Shown here one piece after another: positions 52,223 to 60,985 of a DNA stretch of 64,000 bases. Each line of letters opens with the position of its first letter. The stretch's first letter is position 1. Position numbers and translations under genes: made by a program. The DNA lies in the NCBI RefSeq assembly GCF_023634645.1, contig NZ_JAMKMR010000018.1:1-64000 (forward strand), read 5' to 3'. The DNA comes from Vibrio sinus (GTDB lineage: Bacteria; Pseudomonadota; Gammaproteobacteria; Enterobacterales; Vibrionaceae). The notes under the pieces were generated by a model that ran no database searches, was not told the origin of the DNA, and saw only the letters and a list, made by a program, of their open reading frames with translations.

Positions 52223-52822
52223 ATGAAAACGACATCCGCTCAACGAATAGAAAATATAAAAAATAACCTGTCTTACGCGATAAAAAGCAGAAATGAAACC
52301 AAAAAGTCATTTTCTGAAATTAGTGGTATTAATCGTACAACTATTTACCAAATATTAGATGGGAAAGTAAATCGTATTCAGCACCAAACCGTCGAGAAAA
52401 TAGCCAATTTTTTTGGAACTACTTGCTATGTTATTGAGGAAGGCTGCGTCGAATCGCTAGAGATAAAAAATAACCAAACTTCTAAAGAAGGAAATAAAAA
52501 CCCGATTGCGGTACCGATAATTGACGAGCACAACTTTACTTCGCACTGGGAAAAATATATCGGAGAACTCATTGTTCAGTTCCCACTGACCTACTACTTG
52601 TATGATGAATGTAACCTTATCGCTCTACGCGTTAACAAAGTGCTAAAAAAATATTTCAGTGGCAATACGCTTCTAATTATTAATCGTCTAAAACATAACA
52701 ATGAAGACCAAATAGTGATAATCAATGAAAATAATGAGCTGGATGTAAAAACCAGCCACTATAAGTTAAAAAGTAACGAAAGACTGATCGGCAGTATCAG
52801 AGAGGAAAGGTTCGATGGCTAA
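52223..52822 (+). CDS. HTH regulator with inactive S24 (CI/LexA-like) domain
   Basis: A 199-aa DNA-binding protein. The N-terminal XRE-type helix-turn-helix covers about 10-65 ('KSFSEISGINRTTIYQILDG'). The C-terminal half (about 110-195) has the pattern of an S24 peptidase fold ('LIALRVNKVLKKYFSGNTLL', 'NEDQIVIINENNELDVKT'). The usual Gly-Asp-Ser-Met is replaced by N-K-V-L, so the nucleophile is missing and self-cleavage is not expected. It overlaps the transporter gene by 8 bases. It probably controls this operon, perhaps sensing a ligand; that is inference. Base composition is AT-rich. Confidence 0.75.
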   Translation: MKTTSAQRIENIKNNLSYAIKSRNETKKSFSEISGINRTTIYQILDGKVNRIQHQTVEKIANFFGTTCYVIEEGCVESLEIKNNQTSKEGNKNPIAVPIIDEHNFTSHWEKYIGELIVQFPLTYYLYDECNLIALRVNKVLKKYFSGNTLLIINRLKHNNEDQIVIINENNELDVKTSHYKLKSNERLIGSIREERFDG

Positions 52823-53693
52823 TAAGCGATACAAACTCATAGGCTTTAAAAATAGAGGCGTCAATATCATGATCCTCGCATCAGGGAAACATGCCAGTTA
52901 TCCCCTAGAAGACATCTTAAATACAGAAGTTGCTGATGATTTATCTCCGAGGGAAATCAAAGAGATTTGTAGAAAACTATACACACCAAAAGGATTTCAG
53001 GGCTCCTATGATATCAAAGACCGCAAAGAATCGTATTGGCTTACTTTCACAGTCATCATCGCGATATTAAGCGCTGTGTTCACTTTATCCAACATTACCG
53101 GGGTCAAACCGATCCAGCTGAGTGACGGATTCATCATACCTTTTGCGATATTTCTTTACCCCATTTCCTTTATTCTGGTTGATATGCTCAACGAGTTTTA
53201 TGGACTTCGTTACGCTAGAATGGCGATTCTAATATCCACAGTTATTAATGCCTTGATGCTCATTGTACTTAACTTCAGTAGTTATGCGCCAACCATTACT
53301 GGCTGGGATACAATGAACCAGAGTTACAAAGTCATTGTACATTCAATCAACTCAGTATTTTTGGCATCCATGCTGTCTTATTTTGTTTCTGAAAACGTTA
53401 ACGCCTATTTATTGCAAAAAATTAAGTACCTCACCAATGCAAAACTACTATTTGTCCGCGTGTTTTTTAGTACATTCTTTGCCTCTATCATCGACAGCGC
53501 AATCTTTATTTTCATGGCCTTCAGTGGTGTATTAAGCCACGATGTTCTGATGAGCATGTTCATCTGCCAGGTTATCGTTAAGACAACGTATGCAATTTTT
53601 GGCATCGGCCCTATCTACTTCTGCCGATCTTTATTCACCAAATACATTCTTGGCAACACAACGCATGCCAACTTAACTCCACAACGCTCATAA
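52815..53693 (+). CDS. Queuosine precursor transporter (YhhQ/VUT family) with N-terminal extension
   Basis: A 292-aa membrane protein. Residues from about 72 on form the YhhQ core with about six membrane helices ('FTLSNITGVKPIQL', 'FALYPISFILVDMLNEFYG'-like segment, 'VNAYLLQKIK'). YhhQ proteins import preQ0 and preQ1. The first 70 residues are a soluble, charged extension absent from the 221-aa E. coli protein. An AGAGG site precedes the ATG. It lies between the regulator and queF, the enzyme that uses preQ0, which strongly supports the transport role. Confidence 0.85.
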   Translation: MANKRYKLIGFKNRGVNIMILASGKHASYPLEDILNTEVADDLSPREIKEICRKLYTPKGFQGSYDIKDRKESYWLTFTVIIAILSAVFTLSNITGVKPIQLSDGFIIPFAIFLYPISFILVDMLNEFYGLRYARMAILISTVINALMLIVLNFSSYAPTITGWDTMNQSYKVIVHSINSVFLASMLSYFVSENVNAYLLQKIKYLTNAKLLFVRVFFSTFFASIIDSAIFIFMAFSGVLSHDVLMSMFICQVIVKTTYAIFGIGPIYFCRSLFTKYILGNTTHANLTPQRS

Positions 53694-53703
53694 AGGCTAA
53701 CAA

Positions 53704-54522
53704 ATGGATTATTCCAAAAATTTAGGTAAGAAAACCGACTATATTTCCACTTACACCCCCAGTCTACTTGACCCTATTCCAAGAGCAGGTGGTAGAGCGA
53801 ACATAAAAGCATTCACCAACGAGCACCTCAAGGGCTACGACCTTTGGACAGGATATGAGCTATCGTGGCTGAATTCAAAAGGTAAGCCTTGCGTAGCAGT
53901 CGCAGAGTTTTATATCCCATCGAGCAGTCCAAATCTCATTGAGTCTAAATCATTTAAGCTGTATTTAAACTCGTTCAACCAAACGAAATTTGATGACAAG
54001 GAAAAGGTCATTGAAGCGCTTATTTGCGATTTAAGCCAAGCTGCTGGTGACGATGTGAAGGTAAAGCTGTTCAATGTTGAAACGTCTTACAAGATGGAAA
54101 ACAGTAATGCAGGGTTTGAGTGCATCGACGAACTGGATATCAGCATCGACTCCTACGAGTATAACGAAGATAGTCTACTCAATAGTGCCCAAGGAGGTAT
54201 CATTGAAGAAAACCTATGCTCTCACTTGCTGAAATCGAACTGCTTGGTGACCAACCAACCAGACTGGGGAAGCGTGTACATCAAGTACGAAGGCCAAGCC
54301 ATTGATAAAGAAAAGCTACTCAGGTATATCATATCGTTTAGAGATCACAATGAATTTCATGAACAATGTGTAGAGCGTATATATACCGATATAAAGCGCT
54401 GTTGTAACCCAACAAAGTTGACCGTGTTTGCACGCTATACACGACGCGGTGGTTTAGATATTAATCCATTCCGCAGTGATTTTGAGGACACAATGACGGT
54501 AGAGCGTATTTTTAGGCAGTAG
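53704..54522 (+). CDS. queF: NADPH-dependent 7-cyano-7-deazaguanine reductase
   Basis: A 272-aa bimodular (type II) QueF that reduces preQ0 to preQ1 in queuosine synthesis. The QueF motif 'ESKSFKLYLNSFNQTKF' starts at Glu80. The catalytic Cys180 and Asp187 lie in 'SNCLVTNQPDWGSVY'. The end has 'FHEQCVERIY' and 'YTRRGGLDINPFR'. It starts 10 bp after the transporter gene with an AAGG site, so the three genes form one operon. Confidence 0.96.
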   Translation: MDYSKNLGKKTDYISTYTPSLLDPIPRAGGRANIKAFTNEHLKGYDLWTGYELSWLNSKGKPCVAVAEFYIPSSSPNLIESKSFKLYLNSFNQTKFDDKEKVIEALICDLSQAAGDDVKVKLFNVETSYKMENSNAGFECIDELDISIDSYEYNEDSLLNSAQGGIIEENLCSHLLKSNCLVTNQPDWGSVYIKYEGQAIDKEKLLRYIISFRDHNEFHEQCVERIYTDIKRCCNPTKLTVFARYTRRGGLDINPFRSDFEDTMTVERIFRQ

Positions 54523-54547
54523 TTAATCGCCCAACTATAGATGGCTA

Positions 54548-54578
54548 TCACTCCTCATAGGCCTACTGTGAGGAGTGA
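54548..54578. terminator. Inverted repeat between queF and the next gene
   Basis: A perfect 10-bp inverted repeat (54548-54557 with 54569-54578) with an 11-nt loop, lying between convergent genes. It has no T-run, so it may slow rather than end transcription, or act with Rho. Confidence 0.5.
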
Positions 54579-54588
54579 CTGGCCATCC

Positions 54589-54897
54589 TCAAATATAAAT
54601 ATCCACCCCAATAAGACGGGCTAACTCTTCTCGTTTGCTCTGATTAAGAACATCTAAGTAATGAGACATGGCTTTTGGGTTTTCACCTGGAGGAAAATCA
54701 TATTGGAGGTTAGAGTATTGCGCATCAGGCTGCGCTACGCTGCGAATGGACTGAGAGATAGCATTAGCCACTTTTGTTGGCTGCACCGTTGACGAACTAT
54801 CTGGGGCGCGAGTGTCTTGCGCCCTTTTTTTAGCGGCTTTTGATGTCTTCCTTGTACTGGAGACATTAGAAGGAGGCAATCCGTTAATCGAAACCAT
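54589..54897 (-). CDS. Hypothetical protein, 102 aa
   Basis: A basic, Ser/Pro/Gln-rich, probably disordered N-terminal half ('SSTRKTSKAAKKRAQDTRAP') is followed by a short helical C-terminus ('SHYLDVLNQSKREELARLIG'). No signal peptide or membrane segment. A GAGGAG site lies about 12 nt before the ATG. It follows tsaB on the same strand, 75 bp on. I do not recognise its function. Confidence 0.6.
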   Translation of the reverse strand: MVSINGLPPSNVSSTRKTSKAAKKRAQDTRAPDSSSTVQPTKVANAISQSIRSVAQPDAQYSNLQYDFPPGENPKAMSHYLDVLNQSKREELARLIGVDIYI

Positions 54898-54972
54898 AGG
54901 CGTTTTCTGCTCCTCAAACCAACTGTCATTGATGACATATCAACAAACCGTCATGTGGCGATCAAACGTCGT

Positions 54973-55674
54973 TTACTCCCTGCCTGGTATTTTCTTCCAT
55001 GCAACGTTATCACGCAAATACACCGGACTGGCATTTTCAGCTACGACCGTATTGCCTTTTTCCAGCTCGAACTTGGCTAAATAGGCAATATCTTGCGCTT
55101 CTGGCAAATTGATACCACCTTCAACTCGAGTCAAAGACAATCCGGATAACTCTTGTTCATAAGCGCTCCAGCCAGTGCCTGATTGCACCCAACTCGCATC
55201 ATCTCGATCCGTGTTGTCTACCAATACGCTCGGTGGTATCACACACTCTGCGTCCACCGCCAACCATTCGCCATTTTTCTGACGGCTCAACCTTGCCCAA
55301 TAGACTTCTTGCATTCGCGCATCAATAGCACAAGCCACATGCTCAGCGCCCGTATTTCGATAACTCCCCTGTGCCAATGCCGTTAAGGTTGAGATGCCAA
55401 TCATGGGGAGCTCTGCACCAAATGCTAAACCTTGTGCAATTCCGATGCCAATACGTACACCAGTAAAGCTTCCAGGCCCTCTACCAAACGCTAAGGCATC
55501 TAAATCTGATAACTTCAATCCCGCGTCTGTCAATACTGCGTCCACCATTGGCAGTATTTTTTTTGTGTGATCTCTAGGTACGATCTCACTACGCTCAAAT
55601 AGTTGCTCTCCGACAAGTAGCGCTACTGAACAATTCTCAGTGGCTGTATCCAAGGCTAAAATTTTTACACTCAT
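54973..55674 (-). CDS. tsaB: tRNA threonylcarbamoyladenosine biosynthesis protein TsaB
   Basis: A 233-aa ASKHA-fold protein that dimerises with TsaD to make t6A37 in tRNAs. Start 'MSVKILALDTATENCSVALL' is typical; 17 further open codons upstream are not supported. 'FGRGPGSFTGVRIGIGIAQG' is the family signature. It follows yoaA, as in E. coli, but a repeat copy lies between them. Confidence 0.94.
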   Translation of the reverse strand: MSVKILALDTATENCSVALLVGEQLFERSEIVPRDHTKKILPMVDAVLTDAGLKLSDLDALAFGRGPGSFTGVRIGIGIAQGLAFGAELPMIGISTLTALAQGSYRNTGAEHVACAIDARMQEVYWARLSRQKNGEWLAVDAECVIPPSVLVDNTDRDDASWVQSGTGWSAYEQELSGLSLTRVEGGINLPEAQDIAYLAKFELEKGNTVVAENASPVYLRDNVAWKKIPGRE

Positions 55675-55706
55675 TGACTTCTCTAATGTGTTCATCACGG
55701 CAGTAG

Positions 55707-55745
55707 TATACCCAAGTCGCTTCAAGATGCGAGTTTCAGCGAGAG
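55707..55745 (+). repeat. Dispersed vibrio-type repeat, copy 3
   Basis: Starts TATACCCAAGTCGCTTCAAG and matches the first 20 bases of the copy at 50526 except at two positions. It lies in the 78-bp gap between yoaA and tsaB and so would be in their shared mRNA. Confidence 0.6.
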
Positions 55746-55752
55746 AGAAGAC

Positions 55753-57663
55753 TTAGTTCTCTTTTAAAAAACGCATTATTCTCTCCAAGTCACGCGTCCT
55801 CGGAATTGGGGGTAAGCTGGCGAGAAATATACCTCCATAATGGCGTGTGACCAAACGATTATCACAGATAATGAGTGCACCTCTATCGTGTTGATCTCTT
55901 ATTAGTCGCCCAACCCCTTGTTTCAGTGAAATAACTGCATCTGGAAGTTGAACTTGAGAAAATGGATCGCCACCTTGAAGCCGGCAATCTTCTATTCGAG
56001 CTTTGAGCAATGGATCATCTGGGGCAGTAAAAGGGAGTTTATCAATGATGACACAACTTAACGCATCACCTCGAACATCAATGCCTTCCCAAAATGCGCC
56101 CGTTGCAACGAGAAGCGCATCTCCGAGCTCCATGAATTCCGCGAGCGTTTTTTGTTTACTGGTTTCACCTTGTACCAGCACTGGTAATTCAAGTACTTGC
56201 CTAAATCGATCCGCCAACTCTCTCATCATGGAATGGGAAGTACAAAGAAAAAAGCAACGGCCTTTGTTTTGCTCTATGACTGGGGTTAACATCTCGACCA
56301 GCTTTTGGGCCAATCCGGCACTATTGGGCTCAGGAAGATAACGTGGGACACAGAGCCTTGCTTGGGACTGATAATCAAAAGGGCTGGGTAAATGCAAATG
56401 CTGTTTCGGTTGAATGCCCAACCTCGAAGTGAAGTGGCCAAAGTCGTCGTTAACTGACAACGTGGCGGAAGTAAACACCCATGCCCCTGACTGCTCTTCA
56501 ATGTGACTATGGAATTTGTCTGCGACAGATAAAGGAGTTACATGAAGAGTAAAATGTCTTGGCGTGGTATCAAACCAGTACGAATAACCTGTGATAGAGA
56601 CATCGCAAACTCGAATGATGCGCCCCTTGATTGTATTCGCCCTTTCAAACGCGGCATCAAGAAGCTGGCTTCTCCCTAAGGCTATTTTCATCACTTCAAT
56701 AGTAAAATCTAACGCATCGATTAGGCGCTCTACTTCTAACTTGATTGCACTCGACTGTATCGCCTCGCGCCAATTTCCTCGAAAACCCGAATCTCCTAGA
56801 ACAATACGCAGATCAGACGCACATTGAACCAATTTTGCACTGACTTTCTGCAATTGCCGCATATCTTTCGCTTCGGTTCGATACGCCAGTTCGATGTCTT
56901 TTGCTAATTCATGGACTTGTCGACTCGATATCGATTGGCCAAAATAATGGCTTGCAATATCAGGCAGTTGGTGCGCTTCATCGAAGATAAATACCTCCGC
57001 TTCAGGAATCAGTTCACCAAACCCTGTCTCTTTAATGGCTAAATCCGCTAAAAATAAATGATGGTTGACCACAACGAGATCGGCATCCATCGCTTTTCTG
57101 CGAGCTTTGAGGACAAAACAATCACTATAACTTGGGCACTCCTTTCCCAAGCAGTTTTCGTTAGTGGAGGTAATGGCTGGTATCACATGACTATCTTCAG
57201 CAAGGTCATCACACTCTCCCAAATCTCCAGATTTGCTTTCGCTTGACCAACGACGCACTTTAACCAGTTGGGTTAACATTCCGGGATCAGCATCTCCACT
57301 GTGGCTTTCGACCAATTGCTTACTCAACCTTTCTAAACACAAATAATTAGAGCGCCCTTTAAGTAGCGCAATTTGCCCATAGAATCCTAGTGCATTCGCT
57401 ATCAAGGGTAGATCTCGATGAAATAACTGCTCTTGTAGGTTTTTGGACCCAGTACTGATAATGGCCTTTTTACCACTAAGAAGTACCGGTACAAGATAGG
57501 CAAACGTTTTTCCTGTCCCTGTACCCGCCTCTACAACCAATTGAGATTGCTCACCAATGGCTTGATATACCGCTTCCGCCATGTCGGTCTGGGCTTGTCG
57601 TGATTGATAACCAGGAATGGCCTTTCCTAGTGCACCATCAGAAGAGAACGTTTTCGATATCAT
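55753..57663 (-). CDS. yoaA: ATP-dependent DNA helicase YoaA (XPD/DinG-like)
   Basis: A 636-aa superfamily 2 iron-sulfur helicase. Walker A is 'VEAGTGTGKTFAYL' near the N-terminus. The iron-sulfur domain has cysteines in 'YLCLERL', 'ENCLGKECPSYSDC'. Motif II is 'IFDEAHQLPD' and motif VI 'KQGVGRLIRDQHDRG'. Length equals that of E. coli YoaA, which acts with the chi subunit of DNA polymerase III in fork repair. No LexA box was found upstream. Confidence 0.94.
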   Translation of the reverse strand: MISKTFSSDGALGKAIPGYQSRQAQTDMAEAVYQAIGEQSQLVVEAGTGTGKTFAYLVPVLLSGKKAIISTGSKNLQEQLFHRDLPLIANALGFYGQIALLKGRSNYLCLERLSKQLVESHSGDADPGMLTQLVKVRRWSSESKSGDLGECDDLAEDSHVIPAITSTNENCLGKECPSYSDCFVLKARRKAMDADLVVVNHHLFLADLAIKETGFGELIPEAEVFIFDEAHQLPDIASHYFGQSISSRQVHELAKDIELAYRTEAKDMRQLQKVSAKLVQCASDLRIVLGDSGFRGNWREAIQSSAIKLEVERLIDALDFTIEVMKIALGRSQLLDAAFERANTIKGRIIRVCDVSITGYSYWFDTTPRHFTLHVTPLSVADKFHSHIEEQSGAWVFTSATLSVNDDFGHFTSRLGIQPKQHLHLPSPFDYQSQARLCVPRYLPEPNSAGLAQKLVEMLTPVIEQNKGRCFFLCTSHSMMRELADRFRQVLELPVLVQGETSKQKTLAEFMELGDALLVATGAFWEGIDVRGDALSCVIIDKLPFTAPDDPLLKARIEDCRLQGGDPFSQVQLPDAVISLKQGVGRLIRDQHDRGALIICDNRLVTRHYGGIFLASLPPIPRTRDLERIMRFLKEN

Positions 57664-57846
57664 AACTGGGTAGAGTTGGGTGAATTAAGCCAATTATATA
57701 CCCCTACTGCACAGAACAACATACTCACAAATCAACGGAAAACAAAGGATTGTTATTATTAGTAGAACAATCAATTGCCAGTTTACTCGTAGATAGCATC
57801 AAAGCGTCTCGCTATTCTTCGCTTTAACAACGAGGAGGTGAAGACA

Positions 57847-58431
57847 ATGAATGAAGCAAAGCAATATGAGCAAACCTCAGCAAGAGAAAATCTAGATGTC
57901 CTGACTCGAAAGCAACTGCCAGCTTCAATAGAGCGCCAGCTGATTCAAATTCCACGTGATACATGGAGCCAGCATCCTAACTATTTTGGCAAAGCAAAGT
58001 TCTTTATTGATTACCACAATAGCCTGAAACAAATGTCTGCGGCACTCGTCAATAATCTAGAAGTGATGTTAGATTCACCAAAGCCTGACTTCACCTTGCA
58101 GGAGGTGATCCATCAAGGACAAGGGTTTATCCAGACAGCGCACCACCATCACTATATGGAAGATCACTTTTATTTTCCGCATTTCAGAAGAGTGGAACGC
58201 GAACTTGGTAAAGGCATTGATCTACTCGACGGTGATCATAAATCGCTATCCAACGCACTAAACGATGTGCAAGAGAGAATTTCATTTCCAAACGGGCAAG
58301 TTGACCCAAACTTTTCTCTCGGCTATCTACATGAGAGAGCGGTAAAGCTGGATAACATTTTAAAGCGTCACTTAGATGATGAAGAAGAAATCATCATACC
58401 TATATTTCTAAAATATGAGCGTTCCTATTAG
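57847..58431 (+). CDS. Hemerythrin-domain protein
   Basis: A 194-aa helical protein with the spaced histidine/carboxylate ligands of a diiron hemerythrin: 'DYHNSLKQMS', 'TAHHHHYMEDHFYFPHFRR', 'LDGDHKSLSNAL' and 'LKRHLDDEEEIIIPIF'. Such domains bind oxygen, nitric oxide or store iron. A GGAGGTG site (57834-57840) lies 6 nt before this ATG; the in-frame GTG at 57838 is part of that site, so it is not the start. Single-gene unit. Confidence 0.85.
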   Translation: MNEAKQYEQTSARENLDVLTRKQLPASIERQLIQIPRDTWSQHPNYFGKAKFFIDYHNSLKQMSAALVNNLEVMLDSPKPDFTLQEVIHQGQGFIQTAHHHHYMEDHFYFPHFRRVERELGKGIDLLDGDHKSLSNALNDVQERISFPNGQVDPNFSLGYLHERAVKLDNILKRHLDDEEEIIIPIFLKYERSY

Positions 58432-58509
58432 AGCTTCTATCCATTTAGGAGATAGGGAATGACGCTTCGAGTGAAATCCATTATTAAAATGTAGAAGTCC
58501 AAATGCAAA

Positions 58510-58536
58510 AGAGCGCAAGCCAACAGCTTGCGCTCT
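58510..58536 (-). terminator. Intrinsic terminator of the 66-aa gene
   Basis: A perfect 11-bp stem (58510-58520 with 58526-58536) with a 5-nt loop, followed on the minus strand by TTTTGCATTT. It lies 12 bp past the stop at 58548. Confidence 0.8.
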
Positions 58537-58547
58537 ATTCATCTGCG

Positions 58548-58748
58548 CTATTTTCGATTGATAAATCTTTCTACCCAGGCAGGCCCATCAAAGACATTGC
58601 CCTCAGGCGACATTGCCTTAGCCGCTTCCGAAGGAGATGCTTTGTTTTGCCACATTTCGTTTAGCAGCTCTTCATCCATCTCGTGCTCGCCAAGTAATTC
58701 ACTGACTCTTTCCGAGTACAATTTTCTTGCAAGAAGTTCTTTATCCAT
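58548..58748 (-). CDS. Small conserved-looking protein, 66 aa
   Basis: A charged, helical 66-aa protein ('MDKELLARKLYSERVSELLG', then an acidic stretch and 'NVFDGPAWVERFINRK'). The frame is open 33 codons further upstream, but the composition of that part is unlike protein and an AGGTG site precedes the chosen ATG. It has its own terminator. I do not recognise a function. Confidence 0.65.
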   Translation of the reverse strand: MDKELLARKLYSERVSELLGEHEMDEELLNEMWQNKASPSEAAKAMSPEGNVFDGPAWVERFINRK

Positions 58749-58975
58749 GCCCACACCTACACACGACTTATCAGGTGGAAAAATCCAACAAAGTACAACA
58801 AACCAAGGGCGTAGTGCAGCGTTAAACGTGAATGTTATATGTCGCAACCACGCCCATAATAGATTAATTATAGACCTTGGTCAGTTTAAGCAGGCAGAGA
58901 AAGGATATTTCAATTAATCACTGATTTGGGCGTATCGACCTTTGACGTCAACACGCCCCATTTTTTACGCCATCA

Positions 58976-60985
58976 TTATAGCTTTACAGCTAGTTCGACG
59001 CCTTGACGAATGGCTCTAACCGCGTCCAACTCTCCGGCGTAGTCTGCTCCACCTATCACGTGAAGCTTGTCGTCTAACTTCTCCCAACACTCTTCAAATG
59101 GGCGAACCGACTCTTGACCTGCACAAACCACCACCATATCCGAATTAAGCACTTTTTCTTGACCATCAAGTTTAATATGTAAACCCTGTTGGTCTATCTT
59201 CTCGTAGCTCACTCCTGAGATCATTTCAACACCACGCTTTTCTAGTGTGCGCTTGTGTATCCAACCCGTCGTCTTTCCTGGCCCTTTACCAATACGACCT
59301 TTTCGGCGCTGTAACAACCATACATGCTTATCGGCCACCGATTCTGGATAAGGGTACAGTCCACCAGCATGGGACAAAGATTTGTCTATGCCCCATTCTT
59401 GAAGCCAGTGATCGAGACCATGCTCTTTTGGCTCAGTCAACATTGAGGCAACATCGACCCCGATGCCACCAGCACCAATGATGGCCACATTGTTTCCAAC
59501 GGGAGTTTTGTCTCTGATTAAAGTTTGGTAGTCAACCACGTGAGTTGAGTCATCAATACCTTCTAGTTGAATTTCTCTGGGCTTGACGCCTGAGGCGATA
59601 ACCACTTCATCAAATTCAGCAGTCATATCACCAGTAAACTCAGAATCGAGCTTAAGATTGACGCCCGTCTCATCAATTCGATTAGCAAAATAGCGAATCG
59701 TCTCTCTAAACTCCTCTTTGCCCGGTATCTGCATAGCGAGCCTAAATTGCCCTCCTATGCGGTCATTTTTCTCAAATAAATCGACTTTATGGCCTCTCTC
59801 CGCCAACGTCGTAGCACAAGCCAGCCCTGCAGGCCCTGCACCGATCACCGCAACCGATTTGGGTTTGTCTGTTGGTAGCACCTGAATCTCGGTTTCATAG
59901 CAGGCTCTCGGGTTAACAAGACAGCTAGCACGTTTACCTTTAAATACATTGTCTAAACACGCTTGATTACAACCAATACAAGTATTAATTCTCTCGGCTT
60001 CGCCTTGGCTGGATTTGTTGACAAACTCTGGATCGGCCAAAAATGGTCGCGCCATGGATACCATATCCGCTTTGCCAGTGGAGAGAATACTTTCCGCTTC
60101 ATCAGGCGTGTTAATGCGGTTGCAGGTAACAATAGGAATTGAGACATGAGGCCTGACTTTTTCCGTTACCCAGCTAAATGCGGCTCTTGGCACCTGGGTG
60201 GCAATAGTAGGCACTTTCGCCTCATGCCAACCAATACCTGTGTTTAAGATGGTAACACCAGCGCTTTCCAAACCTTTAGCTAGCATTACAACTTCATCAA
60301 ACGTACTGCCCTGTTCAACCAAATCAAGCATTGAAAGTCTAAAGATGATGATAAAATCTCTACCTACCCGCTTGCGCGTCTCTTTAACAATTTCTAAAGG
60401 AAAACGCATGCGATTTTCGTAGCTTCCACCCCATTCATCATAGCGAGTATTGGTTCTGCTACAGATAAATTGATTGATCAGGTAACCTTCAGAGCCCATG
60501 ATTTCAACGCCGTCATAACCCGCTTTTTTTGCAAGCGCTGCGCTACTTGCGAAATCTTCAATGGTTTTTCTAACTTGGCGTTTGCTCATTTCAAACGGGG
60601 TAAACTTCGCAATAGGTGCTTTGATTGCTGAAGCACTTAGGGCCAGTGGGTGCATTGCATAGCGTCCAGCATGGAGTAACTGCAACGCAATTTTTCCGCC
60701 ATGTTTATGCACAGCTTCTGTCACCACTTTATGGGCATTAACATGTTTAGGTTTGTTAAATTGGGCACTAAATGGGTGCAAGCGCCCACGAAAATTTGGA
60801 GAGAACCCACCTGTAACGATTAGCCCTACTCCACCTCTTGCTCTTTCTTCATAGAAGGCGGCCAATCTATTCAGACCCGATTTATCTTCCTCTAGACCAG
60901 TATGCATAGATCCCATAAGGACTCTATTCTTCAGTTGGGTAAACCCTAAATCTAATGGTTCTAAAAGATGCGAATACATAAACAA
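58976..60985 (-). CDS. fadH: 2,4-dienoyl-CoA reductase (NADPH)
   Basis: A 669-aa iron-sulfur flavoenzyme needed to degrade unsaturated fatty acids with even-numbered double bonds. The N-terminal old-yellow-enzyme barrel covers about 1-340 ('KNRVLMGSMHTGLEE'). The 4Fe-4S cysteines are in 'CIGCNQACLDNVFKGK' plus a later Cys. The C-terminal FAD/NADPH domains start at 'VAVIGAGPAGLACATTLAER'. A second ATG lies two codons in. A FadR-type operator lies just upstream. Confidence 0.95.
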   Translation of the reverse strand: MFMYSHLLEPLDLGFTQLKNRVLMGSMHTGLEEDKSGLNRLAAFYEERARGGVGLIVTGGFSPNFRGRLHPFSAQFNKPKHVNAHKVVTEAVHKHGGKIALQLLHAGRYAMHPLALSASAIKAPIAKFTPFEMSKRQVRKTIEDFASSAALAKKAGYDGVEIMGSEGYLINQFICSRTNTRYDEWGGSYENRMRFPLEIVKETRKRVGRDFIIIFRLSMLDLVEQGSTFDEVVMLAKGLESAGVTILNTGIGWHEAKVPTIATQVPRAAFSWVTEKVRPHVSIPIVTCNRINTPDEAESILSTGKADMVSMARPFLADPEFVNKSSQGEAERINTCIGCNQACLDNVFKGKRASCLVNPRACYETEIQVLPTDKPKSVAVIGAGPAGLACATTLAERGHKVDLFEKNDRIGGQFRLAMQIPGKEEFRETIRYFANRIDETGVNLKLDSEFTGDMTAEFDEVVIASGVKPREIQLEGIDDSTHVVDYQTLIRDKTPVGNNVAIIGAGGIGVDVASMLTEPKEHGLDHWLQEWGIDKSLSHAGGLYPYPESVADKHVWLLQRRKGRIGKGPGKTTGWIHKRTLEKRGVEMISGVSYEKIDQQGLHIKLDGQEKVLNSDMVVVCAGQESVRPFEECWEKLDDKLHVIGGADYAGELDAVRAIRQGVELAVKL

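Noticed and set aside
57838..57846. GTG start for the hemerythrin gene
   Set aside because: The GTG is part of the ribosome binding site of the following ATG.
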